This document shows positions 21,206 to 31,553 of a DNA stretch of 64,000 bases, piece after piece; positions within the stretch are counted from its first letter, which is position 1, and each line of letters opens with the position of its first letter. Source of the stretch: [Phialemoniopsis] sp. UDSM-2020 (lineage: Eukaryota; Ascomycota; Sordariomycetes; Thyridiales; Thyridiaceae); contig JAEILZ010000004.1 of assembly GCA_018873225.1 (NCBI GenBank), positions 1,674,001-1,738,000 of the forward strand. The letters run 5' to 3'. The position numbers and the translations under genes are program-made. Under the pieces are notes generated by a model. It worked only from the letters and a program-made list of their open reading frames with translations. It did not search any database and was not told the DNA's origin.

Positions 21206-23796
21206 GATGTAATTCGGGTGATTTGTACTGTTATTCGCAGGTCTGCTGGAGGCAATACTGAAGTGGAATACCCCCTGTTGAATAGACCAGCACAGATGCT
21301 GAGTGCAGACGACAGTGACTGCACTTGGTCTGTCGAAGGTTGTGGCTTTGCTAAATATCGTCTTGGAATCCATACGCAAGTGACTACTGCGAACACGAGA
21401 GAGACAAGCCGGTACGACATCGACCTTGTTCTCAAACTTAGCCGTTCTAGCCAAGGAAGGAGCGGTACTTGATTGTCGTTCCCAATCTCAAATCTACGTT
21501 GTGCAGACTCTGTCATATGAACTTCCGTCAACCACAGTCGCAACACCTTTGCCTCTTGACGTAGAGGGACCCAAGAGTTGCCATTATGGCATGGTGATGA
21601 GATCACCGAATCCGGGCCGAGAAAACGCTTTGCTCACGTTTCGATAGCACGCTCCTCTAGTACTACACAGGGAAGTCATGTGGAAACAATCTCCTCCTCC
21701 ATGTGTCCTCAAATGCGACTTCACATTTATGCCGATGAAGGGCGTACACAAGCAGGATGTTCTGTTTCGGGAGCAATTTCGGGCCATACAGGAATCCCTC
21801 CACACGTCCGGAAAGAAGACTAAGGCGGTAGTACTGAATACAGGAACTAGAATACAAACGGTAACAATGAGCGATGTGGTTCAGTCCGGACCCGTAAGCC
21901 CCTCGGTCCTAAGCAGTGGGAACCATGCTGCCATACATATTGGAAATGCTGGGCAGTTTGCCTCGTCGAGGAGTGACCAAAGGAAGATCTTGAGATTGTT
22001 GCACCCGGCTGACCAAAGCCGCGATCGTACAACATCGCAATGTCTGAACAGACAAACATTCCTGGAAGGGTCACGCAGCGAATTTCCAAGTAGGACAGGT
22101 TTGCAGTCGTTCTAGTCTTACTCGGCGTGGTTTCAGAGCGAGACCATCTCACGCGATCAACAAATACGGTCGAGATAATTAATGCAGAACATTTGCAGAA
22201 GAGCGGACACTCCATGCTTTCATGTTGCTGCTTGCGCAAACATCCAAAACTTGCTGTGATAGGTACAATCTTCGTGATAGTGAAGCTTGGCGCTACAAAC
22301 GATGATCCGCAAGGGGTGAATGGCGTTTGTTCAAGTCATTGGTTCATTTAGGTAGCAGCGTCATCGCTTGGAAACTCCAGGCTCGGCCAGAAACGGGACA
22401 AAGATCGTGCCTTGATGGCGAATTGACTTCCTACAGTGAGCTGGCTTCACTTGTTGTAGATAGGCACTTTTCCCAAAACCTTGAAAGCTCGAAAAGTTGG
22501 GCCACGGGCTTGATATAAGTTGAGCTGATACAACTGAGACTGAGTATGAAAACACTGCTAGTTCCCGTACTCAAGATGTCAAGCGATCTCTGGTAGTAGA
22601 GAGATCTCAAGATAGACCGTGGAAAAGACGGAAGATGCAGTAGATGCAAGCCAGTGGAACGCGGGCAAGTCTAAAATTGGCACACGTATGTTGTGACAAA
22701 ACCTTCCCGTTGCATGCTGCAGACCTCATCACGTCCAGAAGGAGTTAGAATGTGGACCAAATCATCGATATAGCCGCTTACGGCGGTTAAGTGATCTTGT
22801 CGTGGTTCGCGATACACGCGCAGTCCCGGCTAGGTCTTGGAGCACTATTCTTTGCATGTCATATGTCGGCCCATTTCCCACGTGTATGTGTATGGGAAGA
22901 ATCGCGCCGCCTCATGACAACAACCCAGCGGCGCGAGTTGATTGAATGGTCGTTGAGAGCCCTCAAAATTATGCTTGTTTGAAGGACGGGAAGTTTGCCA
23001 AGTGGCTCATGGGCTCTCAGTGGCCCGTCAGCAGGACCTTTGGACCCGCCCGGCTTGAATCCGGCTGTGTTATTGGACGAATTTCAAGAGGGGGCGGTCT
23101 GATTCTAGGCCGGCGTCTGCACGTCCATTAAAGGCGCTTCTGATGGTCTCAATCATCTCCGAAAGGCCTGCGGTAAGCTGTCCGCGCGCTTTGCCCTGCT
23201 CTTTTCCTCTCGCATCATTCGTTGTCTTTTCTTGACCTCCATCCACTACGCAGAACGTGGGTGTTGCGAGGATCAACAAGGTGCAGCTCCATTGGTTCGT
23301 CTCAAAACGCCTAGACCCTTGCTGACCAGGGTCGTGCCGTTTCTATTGTGAGAAACACCCAACTTCATTCATTGGAAGTGGGTTTCGTTTGCTGCATCCC
23401 TCATTTGCCTTCCTAATGAAGCTCTGTACTACGAAGTCTCTTCTGGTGAGGTGGCTGGCTAGCTGAACAACGATGGAGCCGCCCGCATGTCGGGCAACGT
23501 TAAAGCCTGGATGACCAAGGCACTGTGGTAAGAGCGGAAGAGCTGAGGTAGGTATATCTGCAAAGACACCCTACCGAGCATAACATGAATCCATATGGTT
23601 ATTTCTGTTCTTGATCCTCCGATATTCTTGTTACTGGAACTGGCTTCCATTTTGCGTGTTCACAACTTCATCGAGAACCTGTTCGCGGTCCATCATCAGC
23701 CTGCGATGTCAAGGCCCATATTGTAAAACATAACCCCCTAACCTCCCTCCGCACATGGCCTAGTGCCGACCAACTCCTCCGAACTCCTCCTCTATC
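21206..23796. other. Intergenic, 2.6 kb between divergent secreted-protein genes
   Basis: This is the shared upstream region of the minus-strand secreted protein and plus-strand paralogue C. The longest frames (21678-22115 plus, 21847-22239 minus) overlap each other on opposite strands and show no motif, signal peptide or credible splice structure. I see no gene, tRNA or obvious transposon. Confidence 0.5.
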
Positions 23797-25597
23797 ATGG
23801 CGTCCTACAATGTCACAAGATGGGCTTCAGTTGTCCTCTTATTCTTTACCTTGACGAGCGCTTTGCGAGTCACCCCAGGCTCAACCTGTGAAAAGGCTTG
23901 TCTTGGGGTTCTCGATGGCGACACGCCCAACCGGAACAACTCATTGACAACACCGTCCGATATTGTTTGCAACGATGTCGAGTATTATTCAAGCGCAACA
24001 GGAGTTGCCTTTAGGAAATGCATCGACTGTCTGCAGAACAGCAATCGAGTTGAGGGCGCGGAGAACGATCTGTCTTGGTTTCTCTGTAAGTATGTTGCGA
24101 GGGAACTATATGAACATGCTTCTGACTTGCATCGCACAGACAACATACGATACGCAGTCAATGTCTGTCTCTTTGCCTTTCCAAATGGCACAGCGTCGAC
24201 CTCATCACCATGCAATATGGATCTGACTTGCCGCCCTCTGCAAGCAACTCTGAAAGTGGGCAACCTCGATCCCGACAAAGCCACGGAATTCCAGTATTGT
24301 GGAGCAGACCATGATCTCTACAAGGGCCATGTCGTGCAGAATTGTGCCCAGTGTCTCCAGACTGGTAGTGGACAGGCCTATCTTTCGAATTGTATGAGTG
24401 ACACTTCCCTAGTACCCAATGATACGTATCTAACCCCTTTGTTGGACAGTCATCACCGCTCTCAGCATAGGCTGCAAGCAACAGCCCGCACCCGGCTCCT
24501 TATTAGGTCTCAGTGGAACTCTCTTCTCCAACACGCCTGTGAATGTGACCACACCGCCCGAGCCGCTGCCCGGACCAGCAGAGAAGAGCACCGGGATGAC
24601 GGTCGGTGCAGTAGTTGGCATTGCCGTCGGAGCCGGCCTCGTGTTTCTGGGCGGCGCAGCGCTCTTCATCGTTCACTGGCGGCGTCAAAAACGTAACCAG
24701 AAGTACGAGGAGATGGACCGCGGCCCTCAGTACCCTCCGAAGAGTGACCGGTCCTCATCATCTGCAACGAACCGGCCTGGCGAGCCCTATCCCATGGCGG
24801 ACTATAAAATGCAGATGCTTCCGTACGAGTCGACGATTGACCCGCCCAGGAGCATCACAAGCCATCGCAGCAACACACAAGTACAGAGGCAGAGGGACTA
24901 CACTAATAATGCCGATTACTATGACCGCATGGCAGACGAGTTCAAGGCTAGACGGAGGGCCTCCGATGATGAAAGTGAAGTCGGCCTTGCCATCGGTCAA
25001 GGGAAAGCCGGGATCACCCTGCCTACGCACCCGGCCTACATCCCGAGACATCTCAGGCCGGCAAGCCGCACAAACTCTCCACAACCCGGCACGACCTTCC
25101 CTCCGCCAGCTCGGAAACCTCAAAAACCGGATCCTTACGCCATACAAGCCTACCTCAATGCCGTCGATGAGGCAACCATACCACCACCTCCACCGAACCC
25201 TCCTCCGCAATCATCACACTCGCGATCCGGCTCAGGCCTCTCGCCGCCGCCGCCTCCTCCTCCGCAAAAACCCAAGATTCCCTCTCTCGTACTACCTTCG
25301 GTTCCTCGAGTAAGAGTGCCGAAGAAATACACACCACCCAAGATCCAGATAGAAGAGGCATCGCCTATCGCTGGACCGGGTCAAGCACCCGATATCTCCT
25401 TGCCGATCCCGCGAGTAGAAGAAGACCGCTTTGGAGATAACCGGGACCGGAGCCGGAGTAGAAGCGGCAGCAGGGAAGGTGATGCACCAATGAATGATCC
25501 CCAAGATCGTATCGTTCAACACACCTTCAGGATGAACCCTGCGCAAGGTGCTCGCGAAATACCCATTCAGAGCGGCGTTGGTCGACTGTACGGATAA
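23797..25597 (+). CDS. Secreted Cys-rich, single-TM, proline-rich-tail protein (paralogue C)
   Basis: 562 residues from three exons: 23797-24085, 24140-24391, 24450-25597. Signal peptide about 1-24 (VVLLFFTLTSALRVTPG). The Cys-rich ectodomain has CEKACLG, CIDCLQNSN, CAQCLQTG and IGCKQQPAPGSLLGLSGTLFS, matching the layout of A and B. A TM helix at about 230-257 is followed by HWRRQKRNQK. The cytoplasmic tail of about 300 residues carries VGLAIGQGK, two polyproline runs (IPPPPPNPPP and SPPPPPPPQKPKIP) and an Arg/Ser stretch near the end. Both intron positions equal those of paralogue A, and the middle exons are the same length (252 nt). It is transcribed opposite to A and B. Function unknown; a surface sensor with an SH3- or profilin-binding tail is a reasonable hypothesis. 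Confidence 0.9.
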
Positions 25598-25798
25598 GGA
25601 GTAATGACTTGGAAATTGCTGGAGGGCTCTTTACTGCCAAGGAGTTATAAGGCTCGGATAGCCTCATGGATTTTGTATATCGGTAAGGGATATGGCGTTC
25701 TAGATGAATGATCAATAACACGGTGGACAAATGTGCACAATCTTAATCAAATCATTTCTCATTAATTCTATCTTGACAATTGTGCTCTGGTGTCATCC

Positions 25799-27026
25799 TC
25801 AACCCAGACGCTGGCCCTTGCCCCTCGTCTTCCATGCATCCGGCAGAGGTCCGCCATCAGCTCCCGAACCCGAACCACTCGGTCGGATTGCCGTGCCAAA
25901 CGTTCGTTCCTGAACCCTGGCCGTCGATCCAGCAAGTCTCGTGATGAAAGCGGGGGTCGCGATCCAGTTGGTCCCGCCTCCAAACTCAGGCCAAATACGT
26001 GTGAGGAAGTCATACAGATGTGCGGCGAACAAGCCAGCAAGCTGGATCGGAATCGAGTGACCGCCCTGAGTGAGCAAGGTCATGAGCATCATCGTATAAG
26101 GGATGAGCTGCGCAGGGATGGTGACGAAAAAGTAGTTCACTTTGACGCCGCGTTGGTCCTGTGTGCCGGTATAGGCAAGGGCCAAGATGAGGCCTTGCAG
26201 ACAGAAGCCCGAGTTGAGACCAAAGAGGCCATCGGCGGTCTAGTCTTGTTAGCTTACCGTTCCTTGATATGTGCGAAGCGGAAGCATAGCAAGTGTTGCA
26301 CATAAGATGAAATGTAGGGAGCAAAAAAACCACCCGAGGATAATGGGAGAGGTATCGCTCGGGTCATCCATAAAGACATCCCACCATGCCTACACCCCAG
26401 ACCGCCCTTTTGACAGTTTGCGAATGACGGACGGCCTGACATGCAGGGGTAATCTTCCTCATTTCCAGGAACCGCGATAGTAGTAGGGCACGACACTATC
26501 CGGGCAGATATATGAGGTGCGAAATGCACAGTGAAGCAGAGAATAAACAGAAAAAGAGCAGACAGTCCTTACTAAGATGAAAGAGCACACGAAGATCAGA
26601 TACCACACGCAGTCTTCTCTTCTCGGGAACCTGGGGTTCGACATCTCCATCTGAGACAGATAGGAGTAGACTGTGGCCATCAGTGTGAGTGGCGGTTCCC
26701 TGCATCAGGGTCCCGACGAGAACCTACGAAAGTATGGATCAAGGATGACACCCAGTTTGGGACCAGATATCAAGAAATTTGAAACGACACGCCATAGTTG
26801 TGGCGGCATGCTGAACAAAAGCGCGTAGTGATGGTAGAACCAATGACCAGGCAACAATCCGGTGTACACGCCGACGGAGGAGACAAAGACGGCCAAGGCG
26901 AGGGTTCTGTTGGCACCGACATGGTCAGCATTGAGTGATCGAAAGGTAGGTGTCGAGAGCTCAAGGGTTCCAAGCTCACCTCGCCAGAGGCGGCGCCTGC
27001 CAGTAACCATCCATGATCTCAGCCAT
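25799..27026 (-). CDS. DFM1: Derlin-family ER membrane protein (Der1/Dfm1 type) with SHP box
   Basis: ER rhomboid pseudoprotease used in ER-associated degradation and membrane protein extraction with Cdc48. Four exons: 27026-26980, 26906-26728, 26670-26573, 26239-25799; 254 residues. Derlin motifs are in order: MDGYWQAPPLART near the N-terminus, QLWRVVSNFLISG (WR motif) about residue 52, LDPYFLYSYLSQME, TQDQRGVKVNYFFVTIPAQLIPY about 130-150, and LAGLFAAHLYDFLTRIWPEFGGG about 175-195. There is no rhomboid catalytic Ser/His. The very C-terminus, WKTRGKGQRLG, is an SHP box, the p97/Cdc48-binding motif that separates Dfm1/derlin-1 types from Der1. Intron 3 (26572-26240) is 333 nt, long for this genome, with a GCTAAC branch 13 nt before the acceptor. 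It lies divergently from ARG7. Confidence 0.9.
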
Positions 27027-27785
27027 CTTGATGATTTGTCAAGTGGCCCAGGAAGCTTCTCACGGCAATCCTGAAGCTGATGCAAAGCAAACCTTGGGGA
27101 AATGATACGAAGAAAGTAGTCTTAAGGGCAGTCCAGCTGATGATAGAAACTTCTTCTCTTCCTTGAGGTCTGGCAAAAGGGAGAAGGTCAGCGTGGAGGT
27201 GAGAGTGTGGTGGTGACAACGGCAGGCAGCCGCGTCGATGATATTTGCATGCCTTTTGGGATGCGTGGCTTTTTAGCTAGGTAAGCTTGTGGAAGGAAAG
27301 AGAAATTCGTTCCTGAAAGATGGGGGCCTTTTTCAATGCTGCGCTCGGTTTTTTCTCGGTTGATTGGCCGACTGCGCCCCCCAATCAGCTTACCAGCCAC
27401 CTCCCCACATCAACTCCAATCTTGAGCAGCTCCAGAGAGCTTGTAGCTTGCAATCGACGGGTGGCCACAGCTCGAAAGTTATGCGTAAGGTTGATTCCCA
27501 ATTCTGGAGAAAAAATAATAAAAAGTATCCTTGGTAGATTTTCATGGATGAGAGAAAGTAAATTGAGAGAATGAGCAGGTTTTATCGTCTGAAAGCGATC
27601 GGTGTAGTGATATGGCTTTTCTACGTGTGTAAATCTTGACCTGGTCCGGTCTCGCCCTAGGTGATTTTCATCTCGAGACAGGCCTTCTTTGACTCACCGC
27701 GCTCTTTGGCCATTGATAAGAACGTCTGTGAGTCCATCTCCCACCACCCATTCTCCACCAATTGTTACATACATCAGTTGGCAAG
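27027..27785. promoter_or_regulatory. Divergent promoter region of Derlin and ARG7
   Basis: 759 bp between the two divergent start codons. It contains the TGACTCA at 27690-27696 and, close to ARG7, a plausible 5'-UTR intron (GTGAGT at about 27729 to CAG about 27779). No additional gene is seen. Confidence 0.6.
27690..27696 (+). promoter_or_regulatory. Gcn4/CPC1 binding site (TGACTCA) upstream of ARG7
   Basis: Perfect heptamer TGACTCA 90 bp upstream of the ARG7 ATG. In fungi this is the general amino-acid control (cross-pathway) element bound by Gcn4/CPC1/CpcA, which induces arginine-biosynthesis genes under amino-acid starvation. The match is read directly; regulation is inferred from the family. 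Confidence 0.7.
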
Positions 27786-29225
27786 ATGGCTTCAAAACGA
27801 CCTTCCGGCCGGTTCTGGAACCAATTGACTCAATCTCGAGCTCAATTGACCCGCAACTACTCAGCACCCGTCAGTGGCTCCATCCCCGCGGGCAAAAAGA
27901 AGTATGTGCCCACCACCGGCACTTACCCCCAAGGCTTCCGAGCTTCGGGCACCGTGGTCGGCGTGAAGCCGAGCAACACCACCAAGCCCGATCTGGCTTT
28001 CATCACTTCGGATGAGCCCTGTGCGGCTGCTGCGGTCTTTACCAAGAATAAGTTCCAGGCCGCACCGGTCGTCTTCAGCCGGGATCTACTGAAGAAGAGG
28101 AAGAACCAGGGAATCCAGAGCGTCATCATCAACTCTGGATGTGCTAATGCAGTCACCGGCAAGGGCGGTCTGGAGGATGCCGAGAAGATGGCCAAAGGCG
28201 CCGACTCGTGCGTCGGCAGCGAGGAAGCCACTTTGGTTATGAGCACCGGCGTCATTGGCCAACGGCTGCCTATCAAGAAGATCGTGGACAATATCCCAGT
28301 CGCCCACAAGTCTCTTGGATCGTCTCATGACCACTGGATGGCTTGTGCCAAAGCTATCTGCACGACGGACACATTTCCCAAGCTTCTCTCCCGAACGTTC
28401 AATTTGCCGTCATCGCCGTCCATTGAGTACCGGATTGCAGGCATGACCAAAGGCGCTGGCATGATCCACCCGAACATGGCCACGCTGCTCGGTGTCATCG
28501 CAACTGATGCTCCTATCTCGTCCGAGGTTCTGCCAACGTTTTTGAAGCAGGCTGTCGATCGCTCATTCAACAGCATCACCATCGACGGAGATACCTCGAC
28601 CAACGATACCGTTGCCCTTTTTGCCAATGGAGCTGCAGGTGGCAAGGAGATCGCACCGGGTTCGCAAGACTACGAGACCTTCCAGGACATTCTGACCGAA
28701 TTCGCCACCGATCTGGCCAAGCTGGTCGTTCGTGATGGCGAAGGCGCTACCAAGTTTGTGACGATCCGCGTGACCGAGTCTGCCACCGAGGAGGGTGCCC
28801 GCAAGATTGCCAGCACCATCGCCCGGTCGCCGCTCGTCAAGACTGCACTCTACGGAAAGGACGCGAACTGGGGCCGCATTCTATGCGCCACCGGCTACTC
28901 TCTCATCACCGAGCCCGGCACTGCTACTGCAGATGTTGCCGAAGTTGCACCTGAGAAGACCAACGTCTCGTTCGTCCCCACTGATGGATCTGCCGAACTG
29001 AAGCTGCTTGTCAATGGCGAGCCTGAGATGGTTGACGAGGCTAGGGCTGCCGAAATCCTCGAGTTTGAGGACCTTGAGATCCTTGTTAGGCTGGGCACTG
29101 GTGACAAGGAGGCAACCTACTGGACCTGTGACTTTAGCCACGAATATGTGTAAGTGTTTCACACCTTTTCAGAACGAGCATTGCTGACAGCATATAGTAC
29201 TATCAACGGAGACTACCGAACCTGA
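27786..29225 (+). CDS. ARG7: Mitochondrial ornithine acetyltransferase / glutamate N-acetyltransferase
   Basis: Bifunctional ArgJ-type enzyme: transfers acetyl from N-acetylornithine to glutamate, closing the acetyl cycle of arginine synthesis in mitochondria. Exons 27786-29149 and 29198-29225 (a 28-nt terminal exon); 463 residues. Residues 1-30 are basic and hydroxylated ([14 protein letters not shown]...RNYS), a mitochondrial presequence. The self-cleavage site is present in [15 protein letters not shown], with nucleophile Thr about residue 233. Further family blocks: [52 protein letters not shown]. The short last exon supplies the family C-terminus TINGDYRT; unspliced, the reading frame would stop after EYV. 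The start at 27786 has a good context (AAGATGGC). Very secure. Confidence 0.97.
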
Positions 29226-29701
29226 TTGTGATCTATTGTATCAATAACAATGAGTTTCTTCAAGAAGTGAATGGAAGGCAGACAACATGGTCATCTCTAG
29301 AGATAGCCACCTCAGTTGAGATCTTCATATATATAGATCAAGAAGGCCAGCCATGAGAAAATGATTGGCGAAAAACATTACACTATGATACCATATTTCT
29401 ACCATCATCCATTTCGTTTACTTGCAATCATAAAGTGAAAATGAAAGTTCTTTTACTGTGCAAATCTGGCTCTCTTAAGGTACTTAGTGAAGAGCTCGAC
29501 TCTTGAAGAAGTGGTGGGGTCGCCCACCAGCCACGGTTCCACCCCCACTAGCTTCCAATTTGTCTGCCTGAGCTTCACGCGTCGTCGCGCCTCTGACCGC
29601 GTAAAGTGCTTCAGCTTCACAAAACTAAAGTACCTCCACCACCCATCTACCAACAACCTGGTCCAATTGCCTGTCTTCCAGCCAGGACAGCATCGACAAT
29701 A
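29226..29701. other. Intergenic: ARG7 3' region and RFC4 promoter
   Basis: 476 bp with no gene. It carries the MluI cell-cycle box at 29577-29582 near the RFC4 start; the rest is AT-rich 3'-flank of ARG7. Confidence 0.6.
29577..29582 (+). promoter_or_regulatory. MluI cell-cycle box (ACGCGT) upstream of RFC4
   Basis: Palindromic ACGCGT 120 bp upstream of the RFC4 ATG, followed 16 bp later by a CCGCGT near-match. MCB elements bind MBF (Mbp1/Swi6, Res/Cdc10) and drive G1/S expression of replication genes. Direct match; activity inferred. Confidence 0.55.
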
Positions 29702-30894
29702 ATGCCGGCAGCAAAGGCAGAGGAGAAGGGTGAATCCTCAACAGCGGCGGCCAAGGGCGCCCTCAGCGCTGCCACTAATGGATCTCCCAACTACGAGCTG
29801 CCCTGGTCAGTCAAAACTGATCTCCTCGTGCAACTCCTCACGATTACTGACTGGTGAGCAATGCAGGGTTGAGAAGTACAGACCAGTTTTCCTAGACGAT
29901 GTTGTCGGAAACACAGAAACGATAGAGCGCCTTAAGATCATCGCGAAAGACGGCAACATGCCCCATGTCATCATCTCTGGCATGCCCGGTATCGGAAAGA
30001 CGACCAGTGTTCTCTGCCTGGCTCGACAACTGCTAGGCGACTCGTACAAGGAGGCTGTTCTGGAGCTCAATGCCAGTGACGAGAGAGGTAAGAACACGCA
30101 CCAGGCCTCGCTCATGACGTGGAAACGCTGACACACTTTACCTAGGTATCGATGTTGTGCGAAATCGCATCAAGGGCTTCGCCCAAAAGAAAGTGACCCT
30201 ACCAGCCGGCCGACACAAGCTTGTCATTCTCGATGAGGCGGACAGCATGACTTCGGGCGCCCAACAAGCCCTTCGACGAACAATGGAGATCTACTCCAAC
30301 ACGACCCGCTTCGCCTTCGCCTGCAACCAGTCCAACAAAATCATCGAGCCGCTACAGTCACGTTGCGCCATTCTCCGATACGCCCGTCTCACCGACGCAC
30401 AGGTTGTCAAGCGGCTCTTGCAGATCATCGAGGCCGAGAAGGTCGAATATAGCGACGATGGCCTGGCGGCGCTCGTTTTCAGTGCGGAGGGCGATATGCG
30501 ACAGGCCATCAACAACCTCCAGTCAACCTTCGCCGGCTTTGGCTTCGTGTCGGGCGACAACGTCTTCAAAGTCGTCGACTCGCCGCACCCGATCAAGGTG
30601 CAGGCTATGCTCAAGGCATGCTACGAGGGCAACGTCGACTCGGCGCTGGACACGCTCCGGGAGCTATGGAACCTGGGTTACTCGAGCCATGATATTATCA
30701 GCACCATGTTCAAGGTGACCAAGACCATTCCGACGCTGAGCGAGAACGCGAAACTCGAGTTCATCAAGGAGATCGGCTTCACCCACATGAAGATCCTCGA
30801 GGGTGTCCAGACGTTGCTGCAGCTGAGCGGCTGCGTGGTGAGGTTATGCAAGCTCAACATGGACCCCAAGAAGTTTGAGGCCTCGAAGAAGTAG
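29702..30894 (+). CDS. RFC4: Replication factor C small subunit Rfc4 (human RFC2 equivalent)
   Basis: AAA+ subunit of the clamp loader that opens PCNA at primer-template junctions in nuclear DNA replication. Exons 29702-29805, 29867-30087, 30146-30894; 357 residues. Motifs: LPWVEKYRP at the N-terminal RFC box, Walker [11 protein letters not shown] about 72-81, [15 protein letters not shown], Walker [10 protein letters not shown] about 133-141, sensor-1 [14 protein letters not shown], and the SRC arginine-finger motif [10 protein letters not shown]. The [11 protein letters not shown] sensor-2 helix follows. The block order and FAQKK segment match yeast Rfc4 rather than Rfc2, 3 or 5. The ~35-residue N-terminal Ala/Glu-rich extension is typical of filamentous fungi. 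An MCB box lies upstream. Confidence 0.96.
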
Positions 30895-31164
30895 CGACGA
30901 GATACGGCACGATGTGGGGCGGGTGTGTTGATTCACGAGCTGGCATGGCTATGGCGTTTCGGATCTCAGGCACAGTCAAATGGATGTAAAAAGAAAGAGG
31001 AAAGACGACAAGTGAAGATGGTATCAAGATTCGCTGGTGTTGTTACAAGGCTACAAAGGATCGATACCCTGTTGCCTAATGAATGAGTATACATGAACAT
31101 CATGAAAATGCGCTTTTGTCTTCCGTTATCCAGAAAAGAAAACCAACTCCGAGTCCCAGTGCGC

Positions 31165-31553
31165 CTAATCCTCCTCGGGCCCGTACTGCTCATCCAGAGC
31201 CTTCTGCATCGCCGCATCCCGCGCTGCCTTGTGCTGCAACCTCATCATGTTCCGGTACGCGCTCATCCTGTTTTCAGCCTCCAGGGCGGCACCAAATGCG
31301 ATACCAGACATGGCAATGTAACTATTTCTGTTGTGTCAGTACGCCCGTTGCGTGGATTTCTAGGACCGGGCGCTTCGTACGTCTTGAACTGAATCGTGAA
31401 ACTCCTGAACAGAGGCGACACGGCATAGCCCACACCGCAGAGGACACCCACGGCGGCACCCCATTTGACCGTGCCATAGACAGCGCCCTTCATCGCCTCT
31501 CGTGCAGCCTGGTTCGTCTCCTCATCCTTGTTCATGACATTGGTGTGGCGCAT
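31165..31553 (-). CDS. Small membrane protein resembling the Rcf2/Rcf3 N-terminal region
   Basis: 109 residues from exons 31553-31381 and 31321-31165. One hydrophobic segment about 25-48 (GTVKWGAAVGVLCGVGYAVS) follows an AREAMKGAVYG helix. Then comes FTIQFKTYIAMSGIAFGAALEAENRM and a basic/acidic C-terminal helix ending QYGPEED. The pattern LKG/MKG..G, a TM, SFKT, then a second hydrophobic stretch with AE resembles the N-terminal half of fungal Rcf2/Rcf3, small proteins of the respiratory supercomplex in the mitochondrial inner membrane. This is a weak, pattern-level resemblance. The splice restores one clean frame. Start alternatives are Met1 at 31553 or Met7 at 31535. Confidence 0.7.

Noticed and set aside
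21678..22239. Overlapping plus and minus open frames suggesting a Cys-containing small protein
   Set aside because: Neither strand gives a signal peptide or a coherent cysteine pattern; no usable splice sites.
26260..26570. Cryptic exons inside the long Derlin intron (for example a hydrophobic frame at 26496-26572)
   Set aside because: The hydrophobic frame is out of phase with the Derlin exons and soon meets a stop; the direct junction restores family sequence.
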